NCBI GenBank assembly: GCA_025774425.1 | Contig: JALGWA010000113.1 | Span: 1 to 5,629 of the forward strand | Origin: a bacterium | GTDB lineage: Bacteria > Arandabacterota > Arandabacteria > Arandabacterales > JALGWA01 | DNA: 5,629 nt | Direction: 5' to 3' | Shown here: piece after piece, positions 4,877-5,629 of the stretch | Numbering within the stretch: the first letter of the stretch is position 1 | Layout: every line of letters begins with the position of its first letter | Program-made: the position numbers and the translations under genes | Notes under the pieces: model-generated | Seen by the model: only the letters and a program-made list of their open reading frames with translations | The model's database searches: none | Told to the model about the DNA's origin: nothing

Positions 4877-5629
4877 CCCTCCGGCCCGTCGCCGCCCCGC
4901 CCTCCGCCGGTGCTCCCGGCGGGCAGGCTCTCGAGGATCTCACGGATGTCCACGCCCGCCGGGCAGCAACGAATACATCTGCCGTCGCCCACGCAGGCGG
5001 TGAGGTTCACGTTGTCGACCGTGTACTTGAACTTGTGCATTATGCGCTGCCGGTATCTCGCGCTCCTGCCGACCCTGGGCTGATGTCCCGCCATCTTGGT
5101 GAAGTCGGCGAAGGAACAGCAGTCCCAGACCCGGTACCTCCTCCCCTTGGAGACGCCGGCCTCGTCGGTTATGTCGAAGCAATGGCAGGTCGGGCAGAGA
5201 TAGTAGCAGGCGCCGCAGCTTATGCAATTCGCCGAAACGTCCTTCCACTTGTCGCTTTCGAAGTTCGCATCCAGCCACGCCTTGATTCCCTCGGTCGCCA
5301 CGGTTCTCGCGGGTTCCGGGGGATCGTCCGGCTCTCCGCCACCGTCCGCCTCGACCCCGAGTTCCGCGAGCAGCGCCCCGCCCCTTTCGGTCAGAGCCCT
5401 GACGAGGTATGAGCCGCCCGACGGCAGGAGAATGACATCGCTGCCCGACTCGTCATGCGGGCCGCCGCCCATGGAGGTGCAGAAGCAGGCCCCGTCGGCC
5501 CTCGAGCAGGCCAGGGTCACAATCACCGTCTCCCCTCTTCGCCTGGCGTACCCGGCGTCGCGCACCGGGTCGAGCAGGATGGCATCGAGGATCAAGAGCG
5601 CCGCGGCGTCGCACGGGCGAGTCGCGAAG
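4873..5629 (-). CDS. 4Fe-4S dicluster electron-transfer protein, sulfhydrogenase beta (HydB) / FlxB / AsrA type, N-terminus cut by right edge
   Basis: Two hundred and fifty-one complete codons are visible; the family is usually about 330 to 370 residues, so roughly 100 N-terminal residues are missing. The visible part begins with TRPCDAAALLILDAIL, the family's G-x-R-P-C-D signature, then D-x-x-Y-x-x-RR, an ACFC stretch near 5479, and a variable acidic linker. The first ferredoxin motif is CISCGACYYLCPTCHCF (5226 to 5179), intact with four cluster cysteines plus a CHC. Next come RVWDCCSFADFTK and ARYRQRIMHKFKY, both typical. The second motif (4995 to 4963) reads CVGDGRCIRCCPAG: Asp (codon 4986 to 4984) stands where the second cysteine is expected, with an extra Cys just before the last one. 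The tail is Gly-rich. It should relay electrons between the FAD subunit downstream, with which it overlaps by 4 nt, and another partner. A TTG at 5595 is not the start, since the frame and the RPCD signature continue to the edge. Confidence 0.9.
   Translation of the reverse strand, partial: FATRPCDAAALLILDAILLDPVRDAGYARRRGETVIVTLACSRADGACFCTSMGGGPHDESGSDVILLPSGGSYLVRALTERGGALLAELGVEADGGGEPDDPPEPARTVATEGIKAWLDANFESDKWKDVSANCISCGACYYLCPTCHCFDITDEAGVSKGRRYRVWDCCSFADFTKMAGHQPRVGRSARYRQRIMHKFKYTVDNVNLTACVGDGRCIRCCPAGVDIREILESLPAGSTGGGRGGDGPEG
4877..4882 (-). promoter_or_regulatory. Ribosome binding site that leaves the reductase start ambiguous
   Basis: GGAGGG abuts the ATG at 4876 but is better spaced (about 10 nt from the GGAGG core) for the ATG at 4867. 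The site therefore favours a start three codons inside the longest frame, although the ATGA overlap with the upstream stop favours the outer one. Confidence 0.6.
4904..4922 (-). repeat. GC-rich inverted repeat (7-bp stem, 5-nt loop) near the end of the Fe-S gene
   Basis: CCGCCGG at 4904 to 4910 and CCGGCGG at 4916 to 4922 are perfect inverted copies around a 5-nt loop. The hairpin would sit about 20 nt upstream of the GGAGGG site for the reductase gene. It falls in codons for a Gly-rich tail, so chance is plausible; no U-run follows. Confidence 0.4.

Noticed and set aside
5593..5595. TTG as the start of the Fe-S protein
   Set aside because: The frame stays open to the window edge and the conserved RPCD signature lies upstream of the TTG, so the gene is simply truncated.

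Overview
All eight genes in this window lie on the minus strand and read from the right edge to the left edge. The DNA is GC-rich (roughly two thirds G+C by eye) and gene-dense. Two junctions are 4-nt stop/start overlaps, one is an 11-nt overlap, and the other gaps are 10 to 51 nt. No mobile elements, RNA genes, CRISPR arrays or broken genes are visible. The many long open frames on the plus strand are mirror-frame artefacts of GC-rich coding. The style suggests an anaerobic or facultatively anaerobic, quinone-containing bacterium, quite possibly from an uncultivated lineage. I cannot name the phylum from sequence alone.

In transcription order, the first block (5629 to 3139) holds three genes. 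They are a 4Fe-4S protein of the sulfhydrogenase-beta/FlxB type, cut by the right edge; an FAD, NAD(P) and [2Fe-2S] reductase of the HydG/FlxA/FNR type; and a MenA-type UbiA prenyltransferase. A 51-nt gap then holds a very good sigma70-like promoter (TTGACA, 17 nt, TAGGAT). The second block (3087 to 1) holds a long-chain polyprenyl diphosphate synthase, an ApbE flavin transferase, a NusG-domain-II membrane-anchored protein, a Gx-family membrane protein and the start of an RseC-family protein, cut by the left edge.

Together this is a membrane redox module. The first two proteins would take electrons from NAD(P)H (or return them to NAD(P)+) through flavin and iron-sulfur centres. MenA and the polyprenyl synthase make the two halves of a (demethyl)menaquinone join, with the tail supplied next door. 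ApbE attaches FMN covalently to exported redox proteins. As far as I recall, the set MenA-like, polyprenyl synthase, ApbE, NusG-II and Gx matches dmkA, dmkB, fmnB, eetA and eetB of the flavin-based extracellular electron transfer (FLEET) locus of Listeria and relatives. Here it is fused to a HydB/HydG-like input pair instead of Ndh2, with no PplA lipoprotein in view. The RseC-family gene at the left edge equally suggests that an Rnf complex (with an FMN-carrying RnfG as the ApbE substrate) may follow.

The main oddity is in the first gene: the second ferredoxin-like motif has Asp where the second cluster cysteine is expected.
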